From assembly GCF_026241255.1 (NCBI RefSeq), contig NZ_JAPHNC010000003.1:1-64000 (forward strand): a DNA stretch of 64,000 nucleotides, read 5' to 3'. This DNA comes from Helicobacter sp. MIT 21-1697. Lineage in GTDB: Bacteria > Campylobacterota > Campylobacteria > Campylobacterales > Helicobacteraceae. Position numbers and translations under genes: made by a program. Of the stretch, positions 15,263-24,129 are shown piece after piece (the stretch's first letter is position 1; each line of letters starts with the position of its first letter). The notes beneath the pieces are model-generated. The model saw only the letters and a list, made by a program, of their open reading frames with translations. It was not told the DNA's origin and searched no databases.

Positions 15263-17086
15263 ATGCGTGATGTCATTCTTGAATTACCACCTGAAAATTC
15301 TTATGAACAAAGCGAATTATTTGAGTATATTTCTTTCAAAAAAATTCGCAAGATTCCTGAGCATTATCCAATTAAAATTAAACGAGCTTTTAGGACAAAT
15401 TTTGAGCGCAATGTTGCACTTTTCTCTCCGCAAAAGAATCCTCATCAAAGTTCTAGCAAAAATGTTGTGATTAAAAACATTGGGAATATGAAAAAAGCTC
15501 ATTTGTGCAATGCGCTTTCTTATACTTTCTCTCATAGTGAATTGCAAGTAGGTTTTAATCATTTAGGAGAATGTGTTAATGCAGGAGAGATTCTTGAGGA
15601 TTGGGGGCAAGACTTTTCATCAAATCCCAAAACAAATGAAGCAATGCACCTTGTCTTTTCTCTCAATGAACCACATTCTCAATCTGTGCTTGATACGCTT
15701 TTAGAATCTACACGCCAAACTATGCAAAGTTACTTCTCTGAATACAAGTGGGTTTTAGTGCCACACTCTCATCAAAACAAGCCTCATATTCATATCATTG
15801 TAAATAAAAGTAATATGTTTTCGGGCAAGAAACTTCACTTTAAATCTAAGGGAGAGATTTCTCATTTTTTTGAGGAGCTGCGAGAGGATTTTAAATATAA
15901 TCTTTTTGAGTATTCAAGAGGCAAACTTGATTATACCAATGAGGTAAAATTTGATAAGAAATTTCGCCAAGATATGTTGAGCTCCAAAATAGAAAAATTA
16001 GAGCAGCTTAACCTTATTGCTCCTGCCCAAAAAGAAATTGATTTTATGGCAAGTTATAAGGAAGCCATTACCGATGTGAATCAGAGGCTTAATGGTTTGG
16101 ATATGCGCGCTAAAAATACAAAGAAATCTTTGCATAACAATACCAATCATCTAAAAAATATCCAAAGCAAAATTGCACAGCGAGAGGAACAGGGCTTAAA
16201 TGTTGCCTTACTTTTGGAAAGAGCGCGAATTGTGCAAGAAAAATTAGATAAAGACAAACGAGATATTGATGAAATTGAATTACGCAAAAGTGAGCTTGAA
16301 AATTATATGCGACATTTCTTAAATTGGGAGGAGAATTTTTCAAACTTTACAAAGAATTTCCAAACACAACAAAAGCAAAAGGCTTTTCTTAAATCTTTTA
16401 AAGGATTTGAGCGATACTTATCTATTGAACTCAATACCAAGCTCCGTGATATACAAAGGAGTATTTTGCATAATGAGAAATTAATGCAAGAAAGCTTTAA
16501 AAATATCAATGAGGGTATGCTTGCATCTCTTAGTGATATGAAACCTAAAAGTAATGTTTTTGTGTTAAAAAAGCAATATTCTAAGCTTCTTTTTTATAAA
16601 GGTATTGTCTCTAGTATTGAATTTGAGAATAATGCAAATTTGCGTGATAAAAAAGCACAGAGCATAAAAGAACTTAGTGCGCTTCAGGCACAGATTGTAA
16701 ATATGCTCAAAGAGCAAGCAAATCAATTACCCCGCTCTGTCAAAACAACATTACAAGAAATAGAGAATCTTAAAAGCAATACTTCTCTTAATGATATTGA
16801 ATTAGCAAAGGCTTATGTGCGATATACTAAGAGACTTTCATTTTATGAAAAATCCATAAAAGCCCTTCAAGGATTCCAAAAGCAATATGGCATTGACTTT
16901 AAACTTGAGAGTGAGTTAAAGGGTGCGCAAGATATACTAAAGCAAACAGAGATTACAGAGCAAAACAACATAAATGCTCCACAAGAAGCCAAACAGATTG
17001 CTTTAGATAATCAATCTATAAAAGTAACCAATAAAAGTGTGCCTGAAGCGGTCCATACAAAAATAGGTGAGCGAACAAAGACTTAG
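15263..17086 (+). CDS. MobA/VirD2-type relaxase
   Basis: The chosen start is ATG 15263 (MRDVILELPPENS), which has AAGGGAAAAA upstream; an open extension further left is AT-rich and hydrophobic and is rejected. The 607-residue protein has the relaxase metal-binding motif PHIHIIVNK near residues 174-182, preceded by MHLVFSLNE, and a long C-terminal half of coiled coil. Relaxases nick oriT and pilot DNA during conjugation. It converges with the RHH gene, overlapping by four bases. Overall resembles relaxases of Helicobacter tfs-type ICEs and Campylobacter plasmids. Confidence 0.82.
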   Translation: MRDVILELPPENSYEQSELFEYISFKKIRKIPEHYPIKIKRAFRTNFERNVALFSPQKNPHQSSSKNVVIKNIGNMKKAHLCNALSYTFSHSELQVGFNHLGECVNAGEILEDWGQDFSSNPKTNEAMHLVFSLNEPHSQSVLDTLLESTRQTMQSYFSEYKWVLVPHSHQNKPHIHIIVNKSNMFSGKKLHFKSKGEISHFFEELREDFKYNLFEYSRGKLDYTNEVKFDKKFRQDMLSSKIEKLEQLNLIAPAQKEIDFMASYKEAITDVNQRLNGLDMRAKNTKKSLHNNTNHLKNIQSKIAQREEQGLNVALLLERARIVQEKLDKDKRDIDEIELRKSELENYMRHFLNWEENFSNFTKNFQTQQKQKAFLKSFKGFERYLSIELNTKLRDIQRSILHNEKLMQESFKNINEGMLASLSDMKPKSNVFVLKKQYSKLLFYKGIVSSIEFENNANLRDKKAQSIKELSALQAQIVNMLKEQANQLPRSVKTTLQEIENLKSNTSLNDIELAKAYVRYTKRLSFYEKSIKALQGFQKQYGIDFKLESELKGAQDILKQTEITEQNNINAPQEAKQIALDNQSIKVTNKSVPEAVHTKIGERTKT

Positions 17087-17394
17087 TATTGATTAAGCTT
17101 TTCAATTTTTTCAAGGAGGCGAGTTTTAATATGAGCCTTTCTTTGTGCAAAATAAGAGCGTAAGGCGTCCTCTACAAATTTGTTTTTACTCTCTTTTCTT
17201 TCGCCAAACTCATTGAGAAATTCATCAATCTCCTTAATGAGATTTTCATCAAGAGTGAAGGTAAAATTGCGCCTATTGTTACCCTTTTGTTCCTCTGCAA
17301 AGTCTTTGTCTTTAATGTTGTTGCTAAGTGCTTGCGCTTGTTTATTACTTTCTATCTTGTTGATTTGCTCTAGTTTTTTTGTGGTGTATTTCAT
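17083..17394 (-). CDS. Ribbon-helix-helix DNA-binding protein
   Basis: The 103-residue protein contains RNFTFTLDENLIKEIDEFL followed by KNKFVEDALRSYF, the beta-strand plus two helices of an RHH (MetJ/Arc) fold at about residues 42-87. Its start overlaps the Fic stop by four bases, so it is translationally coupled to it. RHH proteins next to relaxases act as relaxosome accessory factors; next to toxins they act as antitoxins. Either role is possible here. Confidence 0.7.
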   Translation of the reverse strand: MKYTTKKLEQINKIESNKQAQALSNNIKDKDFAEEQKGNNRRNFTFTLDENLIKEIDEFLNEFGERKESKNKFVEDALRSYFAQRKAHIKTRLLEKIEKLNQY

Positions 17395-18254
17395 CGTGTT
17401 TTACCTTTTTGTCTGAGTGATTTATTCGCTTGAGGGGCTTTTGTAATATCTAATTTGTGTTGTAGATTCTGAAAGTTTTGCAATGTTTGCAAAGTATTTG
17501 CATATTCACGCACAAAAAAATCCACAAAATTTTTTGTCTCTCCTTTTTCATAATAGGCAAGCATTGCATCTTTATACTGCGCTTTTATCTCTGTTGCTGC
17601 CCTTAGGGCATTAAAGGATAAAAAAGGTAAGCCATCATTAAGCAAACTAAGATTTTGCACAATTCTTGCTAGTCTCTTATTACAATCTTGAAAGTATTGC
17701 AAATAGGCAAGATTATTGTGAATATAGATTGCCTTATCAAAGGGATTAAAAATCTTATTAAAATAAGTAAGCATTTTATCCATTTGCACTTCTAGTTCTT
17801 GGGGATTATTCAGAGGAATATAATCGCTATTTCCTATGGTAACAGCAATATCTCTCACGCCACCTTGTGCTTTTTTGGGGAGCAATCCCTGCGAAAGCAT
17901 TTGATGAATCTCTCTTATAGTGTGCTTTGTAATAGGAGGCTTTTCCTCTAGGACATACTCAAGGGCAGCTTTGATATTTAAAAGCATATTGGCTTCATCT
18001 ATACTTTTAGAGCTTATGGGTTTGCGTGTTTCAAAGAGTGTTTGTGCCTCGCCTCTCGTGTAAGTATTGCCCTCAATAATGGCTGAAGTATAGATAAAAT
18101 CAAAGCAAAGCTTATTTGCAATGGATTTTTCATCTTGTGTCTCTGTTATAAGAGAATCTAGTGAGATTCCTTGAGCGAGACTTATCAAGAAATTGTTTTG
18201 CTCTTGGGATAAAAAGCTTGTTATATCCAAAAATTCGGGGTTGTAGGCTATCAT
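17391..18254 (-). CDS. Fic-domain protein with N-terminal inhibitory motif and altered active-site loop
   Basis: The 287-residue protein carries the inhibitory helix SAIIEGN (residues 57-63), matching the (S/T)xxxE(G/N) pattern of class II Fic proteins. The core motif is IHNNLAYLQYF then QDCNKRLAR (His 179, Asn 192, Arg 197). The usual HPFxDGNGR pattern is changed: no Pro after His and Cys in place of the first Gly. Fic enzymes AMPylate target proteins. The changed loop could alter the reaction or abolish it. It lies eight bases after parA, as in Helicobacter ICEs. Confidence 0.8.
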   Translation of the reverse strand: MIAYNPEFLDITSFLSQEQNNFLISLAQGISLDSLITETQDEKSIANKLCFDFIYTSAIIEGNTYTRGEAQTLFETRKPISSKSIDEANMLLNIKAALEYVLEEKPPITKHTIREIHQMLSQGLLPKKAQGGVRDIAVTIGNSDYIPLNNPQELEVQMDKMLTYFNKIFNPFDKAIYIHNNLAYLQYFQDCNKRLARIVQNLSLLNDGLPFLSFNALRAATEIKAQYKDAMLAYYEKGETKNFVDFFVREYANTLQTLQNFQNLQHKLDITKAPQANKSLRQKGKTR

Positions 18255-18262
18255 CTTATTCC

Positions 18263-18928
18263 TTAATTCATTATTTCGCTAAACACTTCTTCAAACTTTT
18301 GTTTTGCCTTGTCATCGCTATATTCATTTATGCCTAAGCCCTCACTTATAGCGCGTTTATATGCAATTTTATCATAAATAATATTTTCGCAGATATGAAT
18401 ATCATTTATTGAACTTTCTTTGCAAAGTGCAAATATAGCTTCTTTAAAATCGCTTAATTCTTTGCTCAAAAAAGGATTGGGAGAAACTTTATTAATAAGC
18501 ACATACACTTTGAGATTTTCATTAAAATCTCTTACCTCCTTCACTCTTTCTAAAAAATCACAAAGCACATCAAAATCAAGTTGGCTAGGAGTAGTTGGAA
18601 TAATGAGCCTATCTGCATAGAGCATAGCTTTACGAGATTCCACGCAATCACTCCCTTTTGTGTCAATAACAATATATTCATAAAGCTCTAAGCTTTGTTT
18701 GAGGCTTTGGGTTATATCTCCGCTTCTATTGGAGAGAGTAAAGTAAGGAAGATTTCTCTCTTTGTTTTCTTCAGATTCTCTAATGTTTGTAAAACTTTCA
18801 CAATTTTTTTGTGAATCTGTATCAAGTAGCAAAACTTTCTTTGATTGCTCTAGTAGTCTTGTTGCTATATTGATAGCAAGTGTGCTTTTTCCACTGCCTC
18901 CTTTTTGATTGGCGATTGTTGTTATCAT
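18263..18928 (-). CDS. ParA-family partition ATPase
   Basis: The 221-residue protein begins ITTIANQKGGSGKSTLAINIA, with the deviant Walker A KGGSGKST, followed by LLLDTDSQ and EYIVIDTKGSD. Such ATPases position plasmids or ICE circles by moving over the nucleoid. No ParB follows; the downstream gene is fic and the upstream gene is a small unknown with which the stop/start abut. Length is that of small type Ib ParA proteins. Confidence 0.9.
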   Translation of the reverse strand: MITTIANQKGGSGKSTLAINIATRLLEQSKKVLLLDTDSQKNCESFTNIRESEENKERNLPYFTLSNRSGDITQSLKQSLELYEYIVIDTKGSDCVESRKAMLYADRLIIPTTPSQLDFDVLCDFLERVKEVRDFNENLKVYVLINKVSPNPFLSKELSDFKEAIFALCKESSINDIHICENIIYDKIAYKRAISEGLGINEYSDDKAKQKFEEVFSEIMN

Positions 18929-19183
18929 TTACTCTCCTTGTTCTTTTATGTCCGTCTTTTGTTTGCCTGAAAATCCTAAAAAGAAAGCTTTTGCAAATTG
19001 GAATTTGATTGTAAAATCTTTTATCAGTTGTTCAGAATCTATACTTTTGTTTTCTATTTTCTCTTTGGCAATAACATAAGCACCTAAAATATAAAGGATT
19101 TCAGATTCTAATATAAACAACTCGCGCTTTGTTTGTGGGAGCTGAATATTAGCAAGTTCCTCTTCAAGATTGATATTTATCAT
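18929..19183 (-). CDS. Hypothetical protein, 84 residues, upstream of parA
   Basis: The start at ATG 19183 has AAAAGGACATTT before it; an earlier ATG lies in the AT-rich control region. The protein is helical and acidic, with LEEELANIQLPQTKRELFIL and a C-terminal KQTDIKEQGE. The stop abuts the parA start. It may be the partner that links ParA to its cargo or centromere, by position only. Confidence 0.6.
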   Translation of the reverse strand: MININLEEELANIQLPQTKRELFILESEILYILGAYVIAKEKIENKSIDSEQLIKDFTIKFQFAKAFFLGFSGKQKTDIKEQGE

Positions 19184-19375
19184 AAATGTCCTTTTAATAG
19201 AATAGGATATTATACAATATTTATAAAATAATTGCAATATAATACAATTATTTTATTTCATATACAATAACTTACAATAATTATATTTCTAACTAAATAT
19301 TATATTATAAAATAATTACTTGTATTGTGCTAAGAATAAGTTTTTTTGAGGCGCAATACTTTGTAATACAAGATA
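19184..19375. promoter_or_regulatory. Very AT-rich intergenic region before the parA operon, with inverted repeats
   Basis: It contains repeated words such as ATAAAATAATT and ACAATAATTAT, and the interrupted inverted repeat ACTTGTATTG ... CAATACTTTGTAATACAAG around 19318-19372. It could hold the parA promoter, a centromere-like site or the recombination site of the adjacent recombinase. None can be proved by eye. Confidence 0.35.
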
Positions 19376-20401
19376 TTAAAAGAGACAAGAAACTCTCTTG
19401 TGCGTATCTTGATTCATATGCACATAGATTTGGGTATTATTGATTGAGGAATGCCCTAATGCGTTTTGTGTGAGCAATAAGTCCTTTGTCTCTCTATACA
19501 CAAATGAGGCAAAGCTATGTCGCAAAAGATGCAAATGATTACCTTGTGGCTGCACGCACTCAAGCCTTTTTAGAATTGATTTTACATCAATTCGTATGTG
19601 TGCGGGCTTTTGACTATTTTTTAGAGATATGTTAAGGAGATAGGGAGAATTTAAGCCCTGTTGTTTCTTTATGGTTTTAAAATTTTCAAACAGCGCACCT
19701 ATTAAATCTTTTCTAATAGATACAAATCGCTCCTTAGCACATTTGCCCTTGATTTTAATAAGATATTGCTCTCCATCTTCGTCTATATCATCAAAGCTTA
19801 TGTGCGAAAGCTCACGGCTGCGTATGCCCGTATAAGATACGATTAACAAGGCAAGCTTATCACGCTTTTGTCGGAGTGTGTTCTCGTTGAGATGATGCAC
19901 TTCTTTTAAGAATCTTTTATATTGCAAATCATTAAGAAACGAGGGAAGCTTATTGTCTTTCAAAAAGTTGAGCTTGATATTTTTGATGTTCTTTGCAGGA
20001 ATCCCTTTTGACATTAAAAAGAACAAAAAGAGATTTATTGAGCGATATTTTACCATAATCGTTGAGGCTTTAAGCGTTTTTGTAAGATTGAAAAAATAAT
20101 CAATATATTTTTGCTCTGTCATATTTGGCTCAAAATAGCCATCACGCATAACAAAATGCTCCACACATTTAAGAGAATGGCTTAATCCTCCAGCACTAAT
20201 AATGCCAAGCTTTACCGCTTTAGATATGAATACAGACAAAGATTTAAAACTTTTAAAATCGTGTTGCATTGAGAGAAAGATTGCTGCCTTTCTTTTATCA
20301 TATACGGAGTTTTGCGAGAAAGTTTTTGCCTTAAGAATAAAGTATTCACCAAGCAATTTAACGATTTGCGATTCTTGGAGCTTTATTTTTTGATTTTCCA
20401 T
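19376..20401 (-). CDS. Tyrosine recombinase, XerT/XerH-like
   Basis: The start ATG 20401 (MENQKIKLQ) has AAAGGAAGCAC upstream. The 341-residue protein ends with the catalytic domain: YTGIRSRELSHISFDDI (catalytic Arg), KERFVSIRKDL, HLLRHSFASFVYRE (HxxR) and LGHSSINNTQIYVHM (Tyr nucleophile). The residues look complete. Known relatives in Helicobacter are XerH, which resolves chromosome dimers, and XerT, which excises ICEs of the tfs family. Context on a mobile fragment points to XerT-like excision and integration. Confidence 0.85.
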   Translation of the reverse strand: MENQKIKLQESQIVKLLGEYFILKAKTFSQNSVYDKRKAAIFLSMQHDFKSFKSLSVFISKAVKLGIISAGGLSHSLKCVEHFVMRDGYFEPNMTEQKYIDYFFNLTKTLKASTIMVKYRSINLFLFFLMSKGIPAKNIKNIKLNFLKDNKLPSFLNDLQYKRFLKEVHHLNENTLRQKRDKLALLIVSYTGIRSRELSHISFDDIDEDGEQYLIKIKGKCAKERFVSIRKDLIGALFENFKTIKKQQGLNSPYLLNISLKNSQKPAHIRIDVKSILKRLECVQPQGNHLHLLRHSFASFVYRETKDLLLTQNALGHSSINNTQIYVHMNQDTHKRVSCLF

Positions 20402-20650
20402 TGTGCTTCCTTTAAAATTTATTGAATTAATTATATCGGCAAACAAATGAGCCAAAGTGGTGAAATCACACAAATACGCCTTTGTTTATCCCTTAAAAAT
20501 AATAATAAGACTATTGTTGGGTTTTGCAAATATGTAAGATTGAATGCGGATTGTCTTTGTTTAAAGGAGAAAGCAATATTCAAACAAAGTCGTTACTATA
20601 AAAGAACATAGCAACGCTTAATGCTTGAATAATGTCTTAATAATGGAGAG

Positions 20651-21100
20651 TTAATTATCGGGCATAGTGTAGATTTTTTCCATAAATTCTTCGCCACTTA
20701 TGGTTGTAATGCTTTGTAAATCTTGCTGTGGATTGCTTGGTGGAGGTGTAGATTCTGTATTTTGTGCAAATGTATTTGTGTTTTTGCCAAAGACAAAAAC
20801 TTTTTGAGCAATAATGTTTGTTCTTGAATGTTTTGTACCATCTTTCTCCCAATATTCTGCGTTAAGTGTGCCTTGAATAAAGGCTTGAGTGCCTTTTTTG
20901 AGACTTGGGCAAATCTTTTCTGCATAAGGTCCATAGATAACAACTTGAAAAAAGATTGATTTTTTCTCAATGTTACCACGCTCATTTTTAAAATGTTTGC
21001 TTTTGCCTATGGTAAAGGTTACACAAGCGGTGTTTTTGCTGCCGATATATTTAAGTTCAGCGTCCGCTGTGAGATTACCATTTATGCTTACACTATTCAT
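20651..21100 (-). CDS. ssb: Single-stranded DNA-binding protein (mobile-element copy)
   Basis: The 149-residue OB-fold protein reads NSVSINGNLTADAELKYIG, then VTFTIGKSKHF, FFQVVIYGPYAEKICPSLKKG and AFIQGTLNAEYW. The C-terminus (MEKIYTMPDN) lacks the usual acidic DDDIPF tail, so partner recruitment may differ from the chromosomal SSB. The start overlaps the stop of the ArdC-like gene by one base. Plasmid and ICE SSBs coat transferred single strands. Confidence 0.9.
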   Translation of the reverse strand: MNSVSINGNLTADAELKYIGSKNTACVTFTIGKSKHFKNERGNIEKKSIFFQVVIYGPYAEKICPSLKKGTQAFIQGTLNAEYWEKDGTKHSRTNIIAQKVFVFGKNTNTFAQNTESTPPPSNPQQDLQSITTISGEEFMEKIYTMPDN

Positions 21101-22137
21101 TATCTGCCCTTTCCTTGCACTTTTGCTTTCTTGGTTGCTGGTGCTTTAGCTTGAGTTTGTTTTTCTTGTTTTGGTTGTTCTTTTTGCACTTCTTGTTTTT
21201 TAGAATCTTGCTCTTTGCTATTTTGATTGTCTAGAATCCTTTGAATATCTTGCTTTTGCTGTTCGTTAAAGCCTTTTGGCACATTATAATCCCTGTTGAA
21301 ATTTTGTGCATTAAAATAATGCGTGAGTTGCTCGGCAGTTACAGGATTAAGTTGCGCTTTAATGTCTTGCAATACAACTTTTTTGCAATCAGCTTGATAA
21401 TCTTTTGAATTACTAAGAATATGCTTGTATTCTGTGCTTTTATTAAGGGGTTTAAACTTGTTGAAGTTTTTAATTTCTGCCGTATTGATGTTTTTACCTG
21501 CTTCAAGCTCTGCTCTTGCCTCTTTTACTTTTTCTAGTGCTTGAGCCACACTTGGAAATTCCGCAATATTATAAACAATATCAGTTTTTAAGACGGGTTG
21601 AGGCAAATCCCTTAGTTCTGTTTTAATTTTCATATAAGGCTTATTAGTTTTATGGTCAATAACAGGATTACCTTGAGCATCAAGCTGGGGGGTCATTTCA
21701 AACTGATATAAAGGATTCCCATCTTTGCCCATTCTTGGTTTGCCATTCTCATCTAAAAGAGGGAGAGGCTTTCCGTCTTTATCTGTTTTATATACATTTA
21801 CCACTTCTTTTTTAGCAATATATTGCACTTTTACAGCTTTATCTTGCCAAGAGCTTTTTAGCATATCAATTTCCGCAGTTGGTGCGCCTAAATACGCAGC
21901 ATCTTTGATAGTAACCCATTCATTGCTTGGGTAATTCTTTTCTGCTTTTTTAATATCAAACATTAGACTATTTAAGCCCTCCCAAGAATTACCATTGCTT
22001 GGATTATAGGCTCTTTGAAATTCTCCTGCCTTTACATCTCTTGCGAATGGTGCATATTTATTTTTAATGCTTGTAGCAATCGTGGCTACGATATTGGTTG
22101 TAATAGATTCTCTTACTTGTTCATATGTTGTAGGCAT
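21100..22137 (-). CDS. ArdC-like antirestriction / ssDNA-binding domain protein
   Basis: The 345-residue protein contains QRAYNPSNGNSWEGLNSLMF at about residues 40-58, matching the N-terminal ArdC-type domain (PYNPVTGxxYxGINxLLL). The C-terminal third is Lys/Gln-rich and likely disordered. The metallopeptidase HExxH of full ArdC proteins is not seen, so only the DNA-binding half is present. ArdC proteins protect incoming single-stranded DNA against restriction. Coupling to ssb supports a role during transfer. Confidence 0.65.
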   Translation of the reverse strand: MPTTYEQVRESITTNIVATIATSIKNKYAPFARDVKAGEFQRAYNPSNGNSWEGLNSLMFDIKKAEKNYPSNEWVTIKDAAYLGAPTAEIDMLKSSWQDKAVKVQYIAKKEVVNVYKTDKDGKPLPLLDENGKPRMGKDGNPLYQFEMTPQLDAQGNPVIDHKTNKPYMKIKTELRDLPQPVLKTDIVYNIAEFPSVAQALEKVKEARAELEAGKNINTAEIKNFNKFKPLNKSTEYKHILSNSKDYQADCKKVVLQDIKAQLNPVTAEQLTHYFNAQNFNRDYNVPKGFNEQQKQDIQRILDNQNSKEQDSKKQEVQKEQPKQEKQTQAKAPATKKAKVQGKGR

Positions 22138-22148
22138 TACATACTCCT

Positions 22149-22298
22149 TTAGTCATTCATTTTTAGCTCTTCTAAGAGTGCTTGATTTTGAGAATCTTGC
22201 ATAGCTTGCAATTCCTCGTCCATTAAAATCGGAATCCCATATTGATACAAATGAGCAGCATCAATATCTTGAAGTTTTACTTCTTCTACTTCTGGCAT
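22149..22298 (-). CDS. Small acidic protein, 49 residues
   Basis: ATG 22298 has CCAAAGGAGACACA upstream. The product (MPEVEEVKLQDIDAAHLYQY) is acidic and soluble. The stop is 11 bases before the ArdC-like gene, so it is likely in that operon. No function recognised; size and charge fit antirestriction or DNA-mimic peptides, but that is speculation. Confidence 0.5.
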   Translation of the reverse strand: MPEVEEVKLQDIDAAHLYQYGIPILMDEELQAMQDSQNQALLEELKMND

Positions 22299-22358
22299 TG
22301 TGTCTCCTTTGGTTAATTTAAATGCGTGTGAAGTGTAGCTAATTTTTAAAGTTATTTG

Positions 22359-22393
22359 ATACACACTTTTTAAAGGAGAGTAAAAATGTGTAT
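22359..22393. repeat. Dispersed hairpin, copy A
   Basis: ATACACACTTTTTAA and TAAAAATGTGTAT form an imperfect 12-bp stem whose loop contains AAGGAGAG. Closely related copies occur at 23745 and 28327. It lies between the TrbJ-like gene and the next gene on the minus strand. Confidence 0.6.
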
Positions 22394-22414
22394 TGTCTAA
22401 TAAGTTAAAGAGAT

Positions 22415-23615
22415 TTAAAATGTCGGGAATCCAAAAGCATCAAGTTTTGGATTCGTATTTTCTATTTTGATGGCATTTGGATTATTATCATTGATTTTTT
22501 GTTGCATTTCTATGGTTTTTTGATTATACATATCATCATCAATCATCTTTCTATGCACGCCTGCTTGTCGTTCTTGTTCTTGTGCAACCACATTAGCCGT
22601 CATTGCCATTGTTTCATTTAAAAATGAAATATGTGTGGCAATTTCTCGTAAGTAATCAATCATCAAAAACTCTCTATCAGCTTGTGATTGGGATTTATCT
22701 GTATTTGAACCATCTTTAGCTTTCTCTAACATCTTTTTTTCTTTATTTTTAACATAATCAAGGCTTAATAAAATAGGGTCGCAACCCCCACCTTTTGTTT
22801 TTTTGCAATACTCTATATTATCTTTTGAGGCAAGGCTTGGGTCAGTTACTCCAAGAGAGAGTTTCATTTGCTCCATTCTAATTTTTAAGGGAGCAAGCTT
22901 TTTTTCAAATTCTTGCTGCTCTAGTTTGTCTTGGGCTATAACTTGTTTAATTTTTTCTTGTTCTTGCTTTTTATATTCCTCAAAGTCTCCATTGAGCAGC
23001 GCTTCTTTCATTTTATTTTCAATTTCTGCATTTTTTATAGCTTTTTCATATTTTTGTAATCTCTCGCACATAAGTATAGCTAGAGGTAAGCCTTTAATGC
23101 TGTTATTGAGTGTTGAAATATCGTGTGCTGTAATATCTGTAAATTCTGTGAGCATAAGTTCTATATCAGCTTGAATTGGTGTTTGTTCGCCTATTTTTAC
23201 TGCTTCTAGCGTTGTGCTTTCAGGGTCTATGCTCTCAAGGTCTAAAAAGGGGCATTTTTCTTGCAAATTTCTCCTACGAATATTTTGCGTTATATCCCAA
23301 TCTTGAGCTGTTCTCTTAAGGCGTTCCGCGTTATATTTTATGGATTCAAGAGTGTTGTTAAGATTTTTCCAATACTTCTCTTGGGTCAGCGATTTTTAAT
23401 CCGTCTTTCATCATTAGATTATTTGCACTATTCATCATATTATTGATTTCATTGAGGCGATTAACCTGTTCATTTGCTTTTTCAATCATTTGTTTGTATT
23501 GTTCATAAGATTTAAGCATTTGTGCTAAAAGTGATGGTGATTCTACAATAGAGGCTACACAAAAGCTATAAGTAGGTAATAATGCCAATAAGCACATACT
23601 TAACAACTTTTTCAT
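22415..23615 (-). pseudogene. TrbJ/VirB5-like conjugation protein gene, broken by a frameshift
   Basis: The first frame (23615-23358) encodes a signal peptide (LLSMCLLALLPTYSFCVAS) and SLLAQMLKSYEQYKQMIEKA, the start of a TrbJ/VirB5-type protein. It stops shortly after DPREVLEK. The second frame continues from LNNTLESIKYNAERLKRTAQ to a stop at 22415. Removing one A from the AAAAA run near 23366 joins them without a gap into about 399 residues. VirB5/TrbJ proteins are minor pilus components. The break suggests that the conjugation machinery of this fragment is not functional. Confidence 0.72.
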
Positions 23616-23744
23616 ACTTTCTCCTTGCGTTAAAACGAGGGATAAAGCAATAGTATTTTTTACAGGATTTTTTATATTTATACGATTAAGAAGTTATAGC
23701 TTATCCCTCTAGGGCGGGATTATAGCATTTAACAAAAAGTTTTT

Positions 23745-23782
23745 AATACACACTTTTTAAGGGGAATGAAAAAATGTGTATT
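23745..23782. repeat. Dispersed hairpin, copy B
   Basis: AATACACACTTTTTAA and AAAAAATGTGTATT pair with a short loop holding AAGGGGAATG. It lies between the small gene at 23793 and the TrbJ-like gene. Same family as copies A and C. Confidence 0.6.
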
Positions 23783-23792
23783 AAGTTTGCAA

Positions 23793-24002
23793 TCACTCAA
23801 AATGCAGATTCTGCTCTAATCCTGCATCATAAAGATGAGAGAGACGAGAAATACAACTACTTGAAAGCTCAAGATTTAAAGAATTATCCTCATTTGTCTC
23901 TACTTCAACTAACACATCACCATTATGGCAATATGCCCCAATGCCCATATTCAACAAATAGCTTACGCATTTTTGTCTATCGTGTTCATCAATTACTTGC
24001 AT
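23793..24002 (-). CDS. Hypothetical protein, 69 residues
   Basis: The start ATG 24002 has AAAGGAGTGCAA upstream. The protein reads MQVIDEHDRQKCVSYLLNMG and ends in a helical tail. No family recognised. A TATAAT box at 24042-24047 on the minus strand lies in a 68-bp module that is repeated upstream of another small gene at 29113. Confidence 0.5.
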   Translation of the reverse strand: MQVIDEHDRQKCVSYLLNMGIGAYCHNGDVLVEVETNEDNSLNLELSSSCISRLSHLYDAGLEQNLHFE

Positions 24003-24040
24003 TTGCACTCCTTTATAAGAATATTGTCCTAAGACAGAGG

Positions 24041-24108
24041 TATTATAAAACAAACAATAGATTACAAATACCTAATGCAAGCCATTCACACGCATTTATT
24101 CCCTTAAA
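24041..24108 (-). promoter_or_regulatory. 68-bp repeated promoter module, copy 1
   Basis: It is 60 of 68 bases identical to 29140-29207. On the minus strand it ends in TTGTTTGTTTTATAATA, a good -10 with TTTGTA as a weak -35, 40 bases before the gene starting at 24002. The rest of the module (AATAAATGCGTGTGAATG) is conserved and may bind a regulator. Confidence 0.55.
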
Positions 24109-24129
24109 TATGTTTCTTTCTTAATATTT

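Noticed and set aside
20402-20650. Intergenic region between the recombinase and ssb
   Set aside because: I see no gene, strong hairpin or repeat here that I can support.
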